Source: Zoroaster sp. YZ-2022
Lineage: Eukaryota > Echinodermata > Asteroidea > Forcipulatida > Zoroasteridae
Length of the DNA stretch: 64,000 nucleotides
Assembly: GCA_029582265.1 (NCBI GenBank)
Contig: CM055816.1
Span: 34,421,049 to 34,485,048, forward strand
Direction: 5' to 3'
Part shown: in pieces, positions 34,566 to 46,200 of the stretch
Layout: every line of letters starts with the position of its first letter
Numbering within the stretch: the first letter of the stretch is position 1
The notes under the pieces: generated by a model
Databases searched by the model: none
Seen by the model: only the letters and a program-made list of their open reading frames with translations
What the model was told of the DNA's origin: nothing
Made by a program: the position numbers and the translations under genes

Positions 34566-34668
34566 ATTTGTATATTGTTTGGAATTCATGTTTTTCTTTG
34601 TTTCCGCGCCTTGAGCGCCCAGCAGGGTGGATATGTGCATGCTAAAAATCTTTATTATTATTATTATT
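34566..34668 (+). mobile_element. L2-like LINE 3' end, short copy
   Basis: TTCCGCGCCTTGAGCGCCCA and GCAGGGTGGATATGTGCATG match 30095-30140, then a short (ATT)n tail. Only about 100 bp survives, a severely 5'-truncated insertion of the same family. Confidence 0.85.
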
Positions 34669-36159
34669 ATATTTTGTATTTACTATTTTTACTTGATTGT
34701 TTTTGTTTGTACAACAACAAGCTTGATTACATATCAGGTTAAGAACAGCTGAGTTTAAATTCATCAATAAGTTTACACCCGATAAGCTTAATAAACAATC
34801 CTCATTCGAGCTATGTACATATTTTGTTTTCAAACTAAACCACTGCAAATATTGTCCATTTCTATTATTTCGCTGGAATTCTGAATATGAAACAAACAAA
34901 TTTAAATGGTCTATGAAATAGACCGTTTAAACAATAAAGTGGAGAATATATTTGCCCTTTGTCTATTTTTTCTGCGTCTGCTTGTACAATTAAAAAAAAT
35001 AAAATTCTAAATTTAGGGGCCGCCACGCTCCTCCCATTCTCCTTATTAACATAAAATCTGTGACGTACACCTGGGAGATTTCAGCACTAGCCCATGTTTA
35101 TGTGACATTCTGTGTCATGCTTTTACTATTGAAGTTTCACGAAGTTTTAATGTAAACAGTTTTTCTTTCTTTGGTTTTAAATACTGTAACATACGCAATC
35201 TTTTTTATTTTACAAATAACCCCTGCGCTTGTCCATTGTATGTTTCAATTCAATAGAGGCGTGCACTGATTCATTATTCCTCTGACATTCATAAATGGGG
35301 CAAGGTTTTCTCCCAGAACTCGTGTTAATTTAAAATTAACAACTTTCTTTTTAATTCACAAGCTCTCACACCATCCTGCAGAAGCGAATTGGAGACGGTC
35401 TCAAATCCTGAACAAATAAGATGGAAAAAACCACATTTACTTTGGATGCAGAACAGACAAAGGATCCTTTCTTTGTGGATATGATGCTCGATATGTGGCA
35501 GAATGCACCCTCTCTCATTTGTGTCTTCATTGTGTTCCCGGATTTTTTTTTTTTGGGGGGGGGAGAGGTCCGATAACAATAGAACAATAGTGTGTTAGGG
35601 TATAGGGAAATTTTTTGGGGGACACTGCCGCAAATCGAGCATGGTATAATGTCTGACGTGCGGTGCCATTGATAAGGAATATCACATTGCTTAGGACAGC
35701 CTAGCAGTACACCAACAGTTATCGAAATCCAAAAAATCATGTACAAATTACAGTCAAGACGATAGCAGGGTCTTTCTCAAAGGCAAAAATGAAAGATACA
35801 TAATGGCACTCGAATATAAATGCAAATAGAGAAGAAAGAGTGGAAAAACTAAAGCTGAATAAAAGTCCAAGAAGGAAAACGGTGGACAAGATATGAGATG
35901 GTCGGTGGAGATAAAAGAGAGAGGGGAATTGAAAGAGGAAAGAGTAAAAGGATTTCAGATCGGGATCAGAGAATAGTGACTGTGATACAAGGTGGAGAAA
36001 CAAAAAGGAGTGGGCTAAAAATAACTAGTTGGAGTGAGAAGACTCAGATGATAGACTTGAAATAAGAAAATAAAATCGAACATACATTACTTGGGAAAAA
36101 AGTAGGGTGTAGTGAGTTTTGGGAAAGTTGGAATTTTAAGATATTCTTGCAATGTCTAA
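34669..36159. other. Non-coding; purine-rich tract near the right end
   Basis: A T12G9 junction lies at 35543-35563. Between about 35790 and 36060 plus is strongly purine-rich (AAAGAGAGAGGGGAATTGAA), which opens spurious minus frames. No gene supported. Confidence 0.4.
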
Positions 36160-36199
36160 AGGCCCTGTCACAAGAAACCGAATTGCAAGAACGTTCGTA

Positions 36200-36640
36200 A
36201 ACCGTACTGATTTATGTGGAAGCGGTATTGATAAGGAGTGATCGGTAAGTGGTCGTTTCTCTATCGTTACTGATAAGTTATTGACACTGGCTGTCTCGGG
36301 GTTATAAGGACAGCACGGAATTGCTGAAAAAAAGTTTTAAACATGTTCAAAAATTGCCACCGAACTGGAGCACGTTAACGGGTCGTTACTTGCACGCTAT
36401 CAGCTCGGTATTGGATCTCTTTTGCCGTTTATAAGCCGTTACTGATACGGCAAGGTTTGATATCAGCGTACCAGTACCGGATCACGAACGATTGGATAGC
36501 GTTCTGATACAGAGCCGATACCGCACTTCACCTTACCTTCCCCGTTCGCTCCGTTCCTTACAACGTCGTAAACTTATAACTACCGTGTATCTACCGTCTA
36601 TCACGCACTAATCACGACCGTTCTCCGAACAATCCGTGCA
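36200..36640. repeat. Left subterminal GGTA/TACC motif region
   Basis: Many copies of CGGTA, GGTATTG, GATACGG and CGTTACTGAT in both orientations between the inverted repeat and the transposase promoter. They are mirrored at 40780-41100. These are probably binding sites for the DNA-binding partner protein. Confidence 0.55.
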
Positions 36641-36654
36641 TGACACACATGTAG

Positions 36655-36662
36655 TATAAATA
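36655..36662 (+). promoter_or_regulatory. TATA box of Harbinger transposase gene
   Basis: TATAAATA, 57 bp upstream of the ATG at 36719. The spacing allows a transcription start near 36690. Confidence 0.6.
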
Positions 36663-36718
36663 TGACCAAATTGTGATGATAAGCTCAGTTCAGATCCATA
36701 CCCCACCAGAATTCCAAG

Positions 36719-38011
36719 ATGAACCCTGCAGAAGATGCCGCGAGAATCCAAGCCATTGCTGCCCTGAACCACCACATTGACCTAATGAACATGTACATTG
36801 GAGTGCTGCGCCGCAATAGAAGAAGAAGAAGAAGGAGAAGACAGAGAAGAGTGGAGTGGGTTCGGCCATGGATAGCCAGAAGACCAGACTTTGGGGTGTA
36901 CGATCGGCTGATGGTAGAGTTGAGAGCTGAGGATCCGACTTCCTTCAAGAATTTCCTCCGTATGCCTCCGGAAATGTTTGATGAGCTCCTTGAAAGGCTG
37001 ACCCCGAGACTGGAGAAGCACCACATCAGTAGGCAAACACTATCACCAGGCTTGAAGTTGGCCCTCACCCTCCGCCACTTTGCCTCTGGCCACACCTACT
37101 CTGCCATGAAGTTCGCCTGGCGTGTGCCTCAAAACACAATATCCCTTGTCGTCCGTGAGGTGTGCCAAGCCATACAAGATGAGTACCTTGATGAGATGCT
37201 GAGATGCCCAACTACTCCAGATGAATGGCGCCAGGTTGCTGATCTATACTACCAGCGTTGGAATTTCCCCAACACATTGGGATCCGTTGACGGGAAGCAT
37301 GTCCGCATCATCAGCCCCAACAACAGCGGATCTGTGTACTACAACTACAAGCACTTCTACTCGATCCTCCTCTTTGTCCTTGTTGATGCGGACTATAAGT
37401 TTTTGTGGGCAGATGTGAGTGGTAATGGAGCTGCGTCTGATGCACAAATATACAACGACAGTGAGCTGAAGCGCAGAGTGGAGGATGGTACCATTGGCTG
37501 GCCTGATCCTGCTCCCATCCCAGGTGACAATCAACCCATACCATACTTTATCGTTGGTGATGATGCATTTGCACTCAGAAAGACCATGATGAAGCCATAC
37601 AGCCGGAGGAACCTGGGGCACGACGAGCGCATCTTCAATTACAGATTGTCAAGAGCCCGGAGGGTGGTTGAAAATGCATTTGGCATTTTAGCCCAGCGCT
37701 TCAACATCTTCAATACAACAATGCAGCAGAAACCAGATACAGCACGGGAGATCATCAAAACCTGCCTGATACTGCACAACATGATGCGGGTGAGGTACCC
37801 AGCACTCCAGAACCAGCTCCTCGATCGTCCTGGGGGCAGAGACAGAGACTTTGAACCAGGAGCATGGAGACAAGATGCAAACATGCTGGATAACAATCAG
37901 GTTGCTGCACCCAACGCTGCCACAAGGGAAGGCAAGGCACAACGTGAAACCCTCAAAGGATGGTGCAACTCTGAAGTGGGATGTGTAGCGTGGCAAGACG
38001 CTATGCTATAG
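36719..38011 (+). CDS. PIF/Harbinger transposase, intact
   Basis: 430 residues, single exon, no internal stop. The N-terminus has a long Arg run (residues 31-44), probably for nuclear targeting or DNA contact. A helix-turn-helix-like segment (about 107-150, LKLALTLRHFASGHTYSAMK) precedes the DDE_Tnp_4 core. Catalytic residues visible are Asp191 in LGSVDGKHV, Asp281 in IVGDDAFAL and Glu318 in RRVVENAFGIL. It cuts and rejoins the element ends and makes the 3-bp duplication. Harbinger transposases usually need a Myb/MADF partner to enter the nucleus and bind the ends, and the convergent minus-strand gene supplies one. The start is the first ATG after the TATA box in good context (CCAAGATGA). Confidence 0.95.
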   Translation: MNPAEDAARIQAIAALNHHIDLMNMYIGVLRRNRRRRRRRRQRRVEWVRPWIARRPDFGVYDRLMVELRAEDPTSFKNFLRMPPEMFDELLERLTPRLEKHHISRQTLSPGLKLALTLRHFASGHTYSAMKFAWRVPQNTISLVVREVCQAIQDEYLDEMLRCPTTPDEWRQVADLYYQRWNFPNTLGSVDGKHVRIISPNNSGSVYYNYKHFYSILLFVLVDADYKFLWADVSGNGAASDAQIYNDSELKRRVEDGTIGWPDPAPIPGDNQPIPYFIVGDDAFALRKTMMKPYSRRNLGHDERIFNYRLSRARRVVENAFGILAQRFNIFNTTMQQKPDTAREIIKTCLILHNMMRVRYPALQNQLLDRPGGRDRDFEPGAWRQDANMLDNNQVAAPNAATREGKAQRETLKGWCNSEVGCVAWQDAML

Positions 38012-38485
38012 ACAGTGCATCATTGATGTGTGTTAATGACAGAGAACCGTTAACCGTAGTGTGTGTGGGTGTGTGTGTGTGTGTATGTGTATGTGGTTCA
38101 TTTATTGGACAATATTTAAGACATGTAGTGATTAAACTCATTTATTCTTGTTCGTACAATGTTTGTATTATCTGTAAAACTATACATGTATATCAATACA
38201 TATTTCAATTAAATTAAATTAAATTAAGTATTTCAACTTATGTTACATTATGAAAAAATAAAGGGAGGTATCTCAATTACATCTCAATTAAGGAAGTTAC
38301 TTTATTGAACGAACCCAATAGGTAGCCAAATTAGGGTTCCAGTTAAAAATACAGATACAAATTAGGTCACTGTTTCATGTGGGCTAATTTTATCTAAAAC
38401 AACAAATACAAATTTATATTCATATCAGCAATTTATTCCATTTATACAATAACAAAACTATACACTGCATACACTGCATACACTC

Positions 38486-40426
38486 CTAAACACTAGTCCT
38501 GGGATGGAGTTGGGGTTGGTGTGTGAAGGCTGCGGTCCTGAGGTTCATCAGTTGTGGGGTGATGATGGATCGCACCAGGCTGCTGAGATTCAGGTTTGCG
38601 GAGCTATCCAGTTCTGAAAGATTAATCATCACATTAATATAATTATAAATATTATATTTATATATTAAATCATATGATATATTTACCTAGTCCAGAAAAT
38701 CATGGCATTTATATATTTCATCTAAATTACATTCATTTAAAAGAGTAAAATCCCATTAAATCAGTTATCATTTAATAAGAAATAAATCAGTCATCATACA
38801 ATGTGTTTTCATTAATAAAATTTATATATTTACCTATTCCTGACAAACCGCTTATGTTTGGGATGTGGCTGTCCAGCGTCCTGTTTGCTCTCGCCAGGGC
38901 TGCGGACGCGGAAGCAGGCGAGGTGGAGGTCAATGTGAGGGGGGCTACTGACTGCAGAGAGGTGAAGTATCTTCCAGGGGAGGAGGTCAATGTGCTGGGA
39001 CCGGAAGGCCATTCTGTGGTGGAGTGCTGCTGAGGAGGAGGAGGAGCAGGATGCAGGGACTGAAAACCAGGTGTCGGCAACTGGTACTTATGCTGCTGCA
39101 CGCTGGGAGCTCCCCAGTACCTGTAGTGAAAATTAATCTTTAGATATATAATGTATTTTAAATTAATATTTAGCCAAGGATAATCAATCAGTTACAATTT
39201 CTAGTAGTGAAGTTTTACAGTACTAGTATTTGTTTACCTGCCCATGTAGTCACTGTCCATGGAGCCATGCACAGACCCAGGAGGGGGGTTCCTGGTCCAC
39301 TGCTGAGGAGGAGGCTGCCATTGTGGGGGGGCTGAAACAGAGCGTGAGGGTCCTGCAGGTGGCTCACATGCTGGCTGTGTAGCAACAACATCACTGTCCT
39401 CATCATCAGAGTCCCCAGTGGCGTTTGACAGGATGTTGAAGATTTGTGACTTGATGTTGTGGTAGCGGTCCTTGGGGAGGTTCAGGATGGCCTTATAGCA
39501 GTAGAGGGCGAAGGGCTCACGTCTTGACTTGGACACGGGCACAGCACTCTGGGAAGCCACTAGTTTATTCAGCACATCCTGTGAGTTGTGTAGTGCCTGC
39601 TGCAGCTCACTAATGTCGTCAGTGGATGAAGCTGTTCGCTGCTTCTTCGACCTGGGATGTTGGGAAGCTGCCTGGGGGGCGTCCGCGTCCGCAACCTCTA
39701 CCTGCTGCCGGCCCTCAGACATGGCGTCCAGCTCTGCTGCTTCCAACCCGTCAGGGACAGTGTTTGGGTCTGGAAGAATCTGCAAGTAGGGAAATATTAC
39801 ATAAAAATAGAATTACATTAATGCACATTTATTACTAATTAGCTAGTTAATAATATTTTAATGTACAGAAACTGAAATAACATTTATAGGAATATAATAT
39901 TTCATAATATGCATTAGCAACATTATGTTCATGATTAAATGATAATGTTTGTACTTACTGGTCGCACAGACTGGGCATGGTGGCGGACGACACGGGACAG
40001 GAAATGCATGTTCTGCTGGATGTAGATGGCACGATCAGACAGGGGCTTGGCTGCTTGTCCGCTCTTGGTTTGGTGAATTTTTGTCCACATATCCCTCATC
40101 TGCGACCACCAGCCCTTCAAATGAGTTCCAGTGTAGCCCAACTCCTGTCCCTTCTCCTCCCACCTGGCAGCTTTCATCTGGGTATTCTTATAATTGGACT
40201 TGAGATGGTTCCACAAAACCTCGCCTTCGATCCACTCAATCAGCTTCGTCTCATCATTAGCCTTCACCTGGTAGCTGATTTTAGCCTTCCTCTTCTTGCT
40301 CTTGGACTGTGAAGCAGCTGGCTCAGCCTCATCCTCAACCTCCAACTCAGCTTCAGCCTGCACCCTCTTCTCTTGCTGGAGAACTGCTGCTGCTGCTAGT
40401 CCCCCCGTGAATGGCAGGCTCATCAT
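38486..40426 (-). CDS. Harbinger partner protein with MADF/Myb-like domain, four exons
   Basis: Exons on minus: 40426-39959, 39779-39238, 39120-38834 and 38613-38486. Introns begin GTAAGT, GTAAAC and GTAAAT and end in CAG. The joined length is 1,425 bp and stays open to the TAG at 38486-38488. From the Met at 40426 the product would be 474 residues: an acidic stretch, a nuclear-localisation-like KSKKRKAK (42-49), a MADF-type trihelix (about 60-145, ETKLIEWIEGEVLWNHLKSN and HLKGWWSQMRDMWTKIHQT), a Ser/Asp-rich linker and a Pro/Gln-rich region. It would bind subterminal sites and recruit transposase. The true start is uncertain: an ATG (MGKED...) at 40658 follows a TATA box, and RG-rich sequence in other frames lies between. 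Confidence 0.75.
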
Positions 40427-40658
40427 GGCCAACAGCACCCCTACCACGACCACGAGCAGCAATAACACGACCTCTACCACGAGCAGCAGCACCACGACCA
40501 GCACGACGACCACCACGGGAGGGAGGACATCGTGGACATCAGCTGTTATTACATCTGCAGCTTCAGGGCAGGAGATTCACAACGACCACCAGCGCCACGA
40601 CCACCGGCACCACGACTAGCAGCACCACGGTCACCAGCACCGCGTCCTCTTTGCCCAT
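40427..40658 (-). pseudogene. RG-rich N-terminal region of the partner protein, out of frame
   Basis: From the ATG at 40656-40658 (MGKED) an alternative frame reads GQRGRGAGDRGAASRGAGG, and later RGGRRAGRGAAARGRGRV. They lie in two frames with a stop (near 40555) between, and neither joins the MADF exon frame. RG repeats are coding-like and unlikely by chance in two pieces. Either indels have broken the original N-terminus in this copy, or an unrecognised 5' intron exists. The hydrophobic poly-Val/Leu reading in the third frame is a shadow. Confidence 0.45.
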
Positions 40659-40747
40659 CTTGAATCTGGAGAATGATTTAGTAGTGTTCTCGTAGTGTTC
40701 TCGTCGATATCCGGAACTGTAAAGATTTTAATTTGAACGGAGACGCT

Positions 40748-40755
40748 TATTTATA
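40748..40755 (-). promoter_or_regulatory. TATA box of Harbinger partner gene
   Basis: TATAAATA on minus, about 90 bp upstream of the MGKED start codon. It mirrors the arrangement at the transposase gene. Confidence 0.55.
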
Positions 40756-40779
40756 CACTCGCTAGCCACCCGTTTCCGA

Positions 40780-41100
40780 CGGTTGCCGGTCGGTATGCGT
40801 TCGGTATTGGTAAGGTGTTGGTAAGGTTTTGGTAAGTTATGTGCGGTGCGCAACAGTTTATAGAACGGTATTGATTCGTGTGTTCGGTCTTAGAACGGTC
40901 TTAGAACGGTAATGGTTAGGTTTAGCAACGGTTAATTCGTCAACAGTACTGTCTCGGCTCGGACAAAATTGCTAGATTCTGGATAAAATTGACCATTTTA
41001 TGCTGTATACGGTACTGGTACGGAAACAGAACGGTACTGGGGCGGTATGAGAAAGTTGATGAATTGCATTTTATGTCCGTTCTCCACCGTACTAGAAAAA
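40780..41100. repeat. Right subterminal GGTA/TACC motif region
   Basis: Dense CGGTA, GGTATTGG, AACGGTA and GGTACTGG words, including GGTACTGGTACGG. Counterpart of the left subterminal region. Confidence 0.55.
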
Positions 41101-41164
41101 TATTAATTTTTCAATAAGGTTTACGCACGTTCTTGCAATTCGGTTTCTTGTGACAGGGCCTTAA

Positions 41165-41566
41165 GACATCACAACTGAACAAACTTGATTTTCAGTGGGG
41201 GCCAGGGGGTATGGGTGTTTCCCTTTTCTTTTTCTTTAATTTTTTTTTGGGGGGGCACTATCAGGATTTTTCGTGGGGGGCACCTGGGGGGCACTGGAAA
41301 TTTGTGGGGGGCATGTGCGTACAACCCAGGGTGTATCCCCATATTGGCAAAATCCTGGATCTGACACATATCCCCACCCCCATACTTCTAATTAAGTAGC
41401 GACAGAAGCCCGTGGATATACAGTTGTCCAACCTTGAGTCAGTGTACCACGACCAAACATTATTAAAATGTAACTCGCAACCATCCCCATCCTAAGTATC
41501 AAAACAGTTTTCTTATCAAGAAATAACTTACCCTAACTCTGTCGTATTTACCCAGTCCCATTTCCG
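41165..41566. other. Non-coding, G-rich patch
   Basis: T9G7 junction at about 41240-41255, followed by repeated GGGGGGCACTGG-type words to 41310. No gene. Confidence 0.4.
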
Positions 41567-41648
41567 CCACTTTTGCCATCTTTGTCACTTTTGCCATCTT
41601 TGTCACTTTTGCCGTCTTTGTCACTTTTGCCATTTTTGCCATCATTTT
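41567..41648. repeat. 18-bp tandem repeat, TTTGTCACTTTTGCCATC
   Basis: About four and a half units with one C-to-G change in the third unit, ending TTTTTGCCATCATT. Confidence 0.92.
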
Positions 41649-41703
41649 CAACTTGTTCTTCTGGTATAACTTTAAAACGAGAAAAGTCAATGATTTTAAA
41701 ATA

Positions 41704-41936
41704 TACTACTCAAAACAATTTAGGGAACACCGGATTTTTAACATCAAATAGGTTTGGACCATGTGCAATGATGTCATGTACCAGCAATATTGACACAATG
41801 GCCGTGTTCAATGTGCCACACAAGTCTAAATTCTTTGTTAACTCATCAATTCTGTGAAACATTGTGTTTATCTGAAAGAAATGATCTTTCTTTAACTGAG
41901 ATTATTCCGGTGTTCCCTAAATTGTTTTGAGTAGTA
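41704..41936 (-). mobile_element. Mariner-like MITE, copy 2
   Basis: Same ends as 31873-32138 with TA on both sides (41702-41703, 41937-41938). The interior matches copy 1 in inverted orientation (AATAATCTCAGTTAAAG, CAGATAAACACAATGTTTCA) with about a 30-bp length difference. Confidence 0.9.
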
Positions 41937-42104
41937 TAGATGATTACACAGGACAAGCGGGAGCAACCTATCATACTCCTTAAACAGTGACACTTAATCA
42001 TCCCAAGAAAGGTTTGCGGCTTTCCCTCCTTACCTCCAAAACTTATATGACAACAATCGGATTGCACACACTATGAACAACTTCACCTTGAAAAAAACCT
42101 GAAA

Positions 42105-42380
42105 ATCCGTTTTGCCTTGAAATAGCAGTTCACCGTAATTTCACTGCAATTTCACAGTGTCTCTTCCTTTCAGATATTGGCAATAATTTCCACGATGATT
42201 TCACGGCAAATTCATGGTGGTCTCGAGAATTAATGAGCTGCTGCAACGAGAAGTTCATGGCATTTTCACAGCGTTTTTACGGCGAAGGAATTCCAAGAGT
42301 ATTTCATGGCAATTTCATGGTGTTGTCTCGTCATGAAATTGTCGTGAACTATTTATTTCATGGTAAAACATGGCATTATC
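42105..42380. repeat. Degenerate array of TTTCA(C/T)GG words
   Basis: About fourteen occurrences of ATTTCACGG, TTTCATGG or close variants, mostly one strand, at 10-25 bp spacing. It looks like an old short-period satellite that has decayed. Confidence 0.5.
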
Positions 42381-43241
42381 AGGGTAAAGTTATTCATAGT
42401 GACAGTATCATGTAGTAAAGTAGGGTTAATTAACAGGCCCGGCTTATGTTTCTAAAAAGAGATCCGAATTCTGACATGGGGAGGTACATAGACCTTGAGA
42501 TAATGTCTCCCCTACCCAATCCCCCATAGTTACGCCACTGCACAGTTGGCATTTTATAATATTAACACATTTTTCATTTATTGGTTCTTGTACGCGTGCT
42601 GCATGTGTGTGTACGCGCATACTTGTGCATGATGAACAAATGATTAACATTTTGCCTGTGAATGGGGGCGTCCTTCATAAGGTCTATTGTTTTACAAAAC
42701 CAATAAATTAATTGTTTATTGAGCATGTAGTGGGAAAGCATGTGAGCGAGCAAGAGCAGGGGGGTGATTTGTGTTGTTTGCTATCAGTTTGCAAACTGGT
42801 TCGACACCCCCAAAGAAAATGCCTTTGCTACGCCCCTGAGCAAGAGGTGTGTGGTGTATACACCTTTATCACACTGCGGCCATATTGCCTGATAACCTTG
42901 CACGCAATAACGATTATAGTGTTGATTTCGATCACAAAAAAAGAACCAGAGTTGTCATCTCCCGTTTTAGCCTATAGGTCTGGTCATGTGGAGTTGTTCA
43001 GAAGAAGAACAATATGGATACACTTTGATGCGACTATACCTGTTCCCCAGAACAGGGGAAACATTTGTGCATCAGAATGTTTCGTAAGGACAGTGCCGCT
43101 CACGGGGTTGTTGTCAACCAGAATGAGAGATATGTTTAACATTACTAAAGCCCTTCTTTTTCAATGAAGATAACAATCGAACCCAATCGAGAAACCCTTT
43201 AATGGTGACAACGACACCTTGTGCTGCTGTGGAAACATGTG
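42381..43241. other. Non-coding
   Basis: Open frame 42712-43167 on plus has no recognisable domain and no splice or promoter support. Words such as CCATAGTTACGCCACTGCAC (about 42525) look like the edge of an old dispersed repeat. Confidence 0.35.
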
Positions 43242-46200
43242 TTCAATCAATCAATCAAATAAAATTTATAAAGCGCCTAAATCAAAAGTTTGCTCAAAAG
43301 GCGCTAAGGCACAGAAGAAATAAATAAGCCATTGATGGTAGGCCTCCTGAAACAAGTGGGCTTTCAGAAGTGTCTTAAATGTGTTGAAAGATGTTGTGTC
43401 CCTGATGTGATTTGGAAGTTTATTCCAGAGTTTGGGTCCATAGACTGAGAAGGCTCTATCGGCAAAAGTGACGTGACTCGTTCTTGGCACAACAAAGTAT
43501 GGTGAACAGGAGCTATTTGATTGAAGTTGTCTCCGTCCAGCACAAACTTGCAGCATGTCCATGATGTAATCAGGGGCTTGTTTATGACAGACCTTGAACA
43601 TGAGAATGATGACCTTGAAGTCAATTCTTTGTTGAATTGGGAGCCAGTGTAGTTTGATGAGTTCCGGGGTGATGGAGTCGAACTTGCATTTGTTTGTGAT
43701 GAATCTAGCAGCAGTTCGCTGAACGTTATTTAGCCTCCTTTTGAGTTTTTGACTAACTCCCATCAAAAGACTGTCACAGTAGTCAAGTCTTGAAGTAACC
43801 AAAGTGTGCACTGCCAGCTTGGTTGCATCGACAGTCAGCAGTCTACGGGCCCTGCCAATGTTAGTGAGGTAGAAGTTGGCGGTCTTGATTATGCTGGACA
43901 CTTGCGCAGACATGGTCATCGCAGGGTCAAACATGACCCCCAGATTTCTGACTGGCTTGGTTTCGACTAAGACATCAACTCCAGCAACTTTCACGGATGG
44001 GAGAATGAACTTGGCAAGTTGTGCTCTGAATCCAATCGTTATTACCTCAGTCTTGTCAGCGTTGAGTTTGAGAAAATTTGATGACATCCAGGCCTGTACC
44101 TCAGTTATGCAGTCTTCGACTTTAGACACATTTTGAATGACCTCAGAGGACTTGACAGGACAAATAGATGTATAGATCTGGATGTCATCAGCGTACATGT
44201 GTAGTTCCAAGTCATGTTTATGGATGATCTGCCCAAGAGGAAGAGTGTATATCAGGAACAGAAGGGGGGCCAAGGATTGACCACTGGGGAACACCAAACA
44301 GCAGATCATGAGGTGTTGAGATCTTATTGTTGATGTGAACACGTTGCGTTCTCCCAGACAGGTATGATGTGAACCACTTTAGTGGAACATCATGCACTCC
44401 CAACAGATCTTCCATCCGAACCAGTAACACATTGTGGTCGATCGTGTCAAAAGCGGCACTGAGGTCAAGCAGAACTAGGATGGTAATGCCTTGCTTTTCC
44501 ATAGTCCACATGATGTCATTATGAACCCGAAGGAGAGCAGTTTCAGTGCTATGAAAGCGCTTATATGCAGACTGCATGGGCTCATGAAGATGATGTTCAC
44601 TCATGTAGCTGGTCAGCTGTCTGGCAACGACTCGTTCAAGCACTTTAGATGGGAAGGTCAGGTTGCTTACAGGGCGATAGTTCTTTAGAATATTATGATC
44701 CAAACTTGGTTTCTTCAGCAATGGTGTAGTAACTGCAGATTTAAGACAGGATGGAACAACACCTGATTTATGGGATGAGTTTACAATACTGGTGATGGTG
44801 GGTAGGAGAGTATCCAAAAACTGCTTAACCAGCCAAGATGGTATTAGGTCTAGAAGGCAAGATGGACTAGGTGCTTTTGAAATAATCTCACAAACTTCAT
44901 CTTCACAAATTGTGGTGAGGGAATCCAAGGACGAGCTTATACTAGATCGTGGTGCTTTAACAACAGATGCATGAGAAGAGAGTCCGTCTCTGATAGTCTG
45001 AATTCTGTCATTGAAGAATGATGAGAAACGATCAGCCAGTTCCGCATGACAGACATGATCTGGGAGCTTAGATGGCTTCTTGTTATGAAGGATGTCATTG
45101 ATGATGCTAAATAGCTGTTTAAAGTCATAGCCACAATTAATTATCTTTTCGTTGAAGAAACTACATTTGGATTTATAAAGTAGGCGGTTATAGTTGTTCT
45201 TAACTTCTTTGTAACGACAAAGGTCATCATTTGAGCTACTAAGCAGCCATTTTCTTTCCGCTTTTCTGCGATTATGTTTAGCCAAATGCAGAGAAGCCGA
45301 GTACCAGGGTTGCTTTGGATGTAGTGGCACTGACCTAGTGGATGCAGGCGCATATGTGTCCACAAGGTCAGTGAGAACCGAGTTGTACTGCTCCACGAAA
45401 TCACAAATATCTGAAGCAGGAGACGCTATGAGTTCTGAGATCAGAAGATTATCCTGGAAGGATTGTACGTTTAGACATCGGAACTTCCTGGATGTAATAG
45501 TCTTCATAACTGGAAGTGGCTTAGCAATATCAAGGTGACAAGCAATGAGTCTATGGTCAGAGATATGATCCAGCACGCGAACGCCCTTGACTAGGGAGTC
45601 GGATTCCTGGGATATCACAACATCAAGCGTATGGCCACGACTATGGGTAGGGCCAACAACAGATTGCACTAAACCAAGAATTTCTGTCAGGTCGATGAAG
45701 CGATGTGTATTGTGGTCATGATGATCATCCAGGTGGAGGTTTAGGTCACCAACAATAACCAGATCACCATTAGCAACAGTGAAATCTTGCATTACTTCTG
45801 AAAGTTCCTCAAAGAACATTGATGTTGTGAGTTGATTTTTGACAGAAGGGGGAGGTCTGTAGATAACCACGAGTGTAAAACACTTAGACCCAGAGGAGAA
45901 CACCATTTCACAATGCTCAAAACTCTTGATACTTCGATCACTTTGGTTGCTTTGATTCAATGATGTGGACACAACTTTGATGCCTTTTTATAAAGTACAG
46001 CAATCCCTCCATGCAAGTCACCACCTCCACGCGAAACGTTGAAAGGATTATAACCATGAGGTGTCAGTGAATTGATGTAAAAGTCATCACTATTATCATC
46101 AGCAAGCCAGGTCTTGGTAAGGGCAAAGATGTCAATGTCGTGTTCAACTACTAGGTCAGAGATAATTCCCTGGGTAGATTTACTTTTAACCGATTGACAG

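Larger units (their letters stand above)
36160..41161. mobile_element. Complete PIF/Harbinger transposon (5.0 kb)
   Basis: Both ends read AGGCCCTGTCACAAGAAACC and continue GAATTGCAAGAACGT as near-perfect inverted repeats. TAA is present directly outside each (36157-36159 and 41162-41164), the Harbinger-type 3-bp duplication. Inside are two convergent genes: a DDE transposase on plus and a MADF/Myb-like DNA-binding protein on minus, each with a TATA box. Harbinger elements need both proteins. The transposase frame is intact, so this is a good candidate for a recently active autonomous or near-autonomous copy; the N-terminus of the second protein is uncertain. Confidence 0.93.

Noticed and set aside
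40350..40516. Hydrophobic poly-Val/Leu N-terminus of the Harbinger partner protein
   Set aside because: It is the shadow frame of an RG-repeat coding stretch; a nuclear DNA-binding protein would not start with a membrane segment.
42712..43167. 151-residue plus-strand frame
   Set aside because: No domain, no promoter or splice support, and it crosses sequence that looks like old dispersed repeat.
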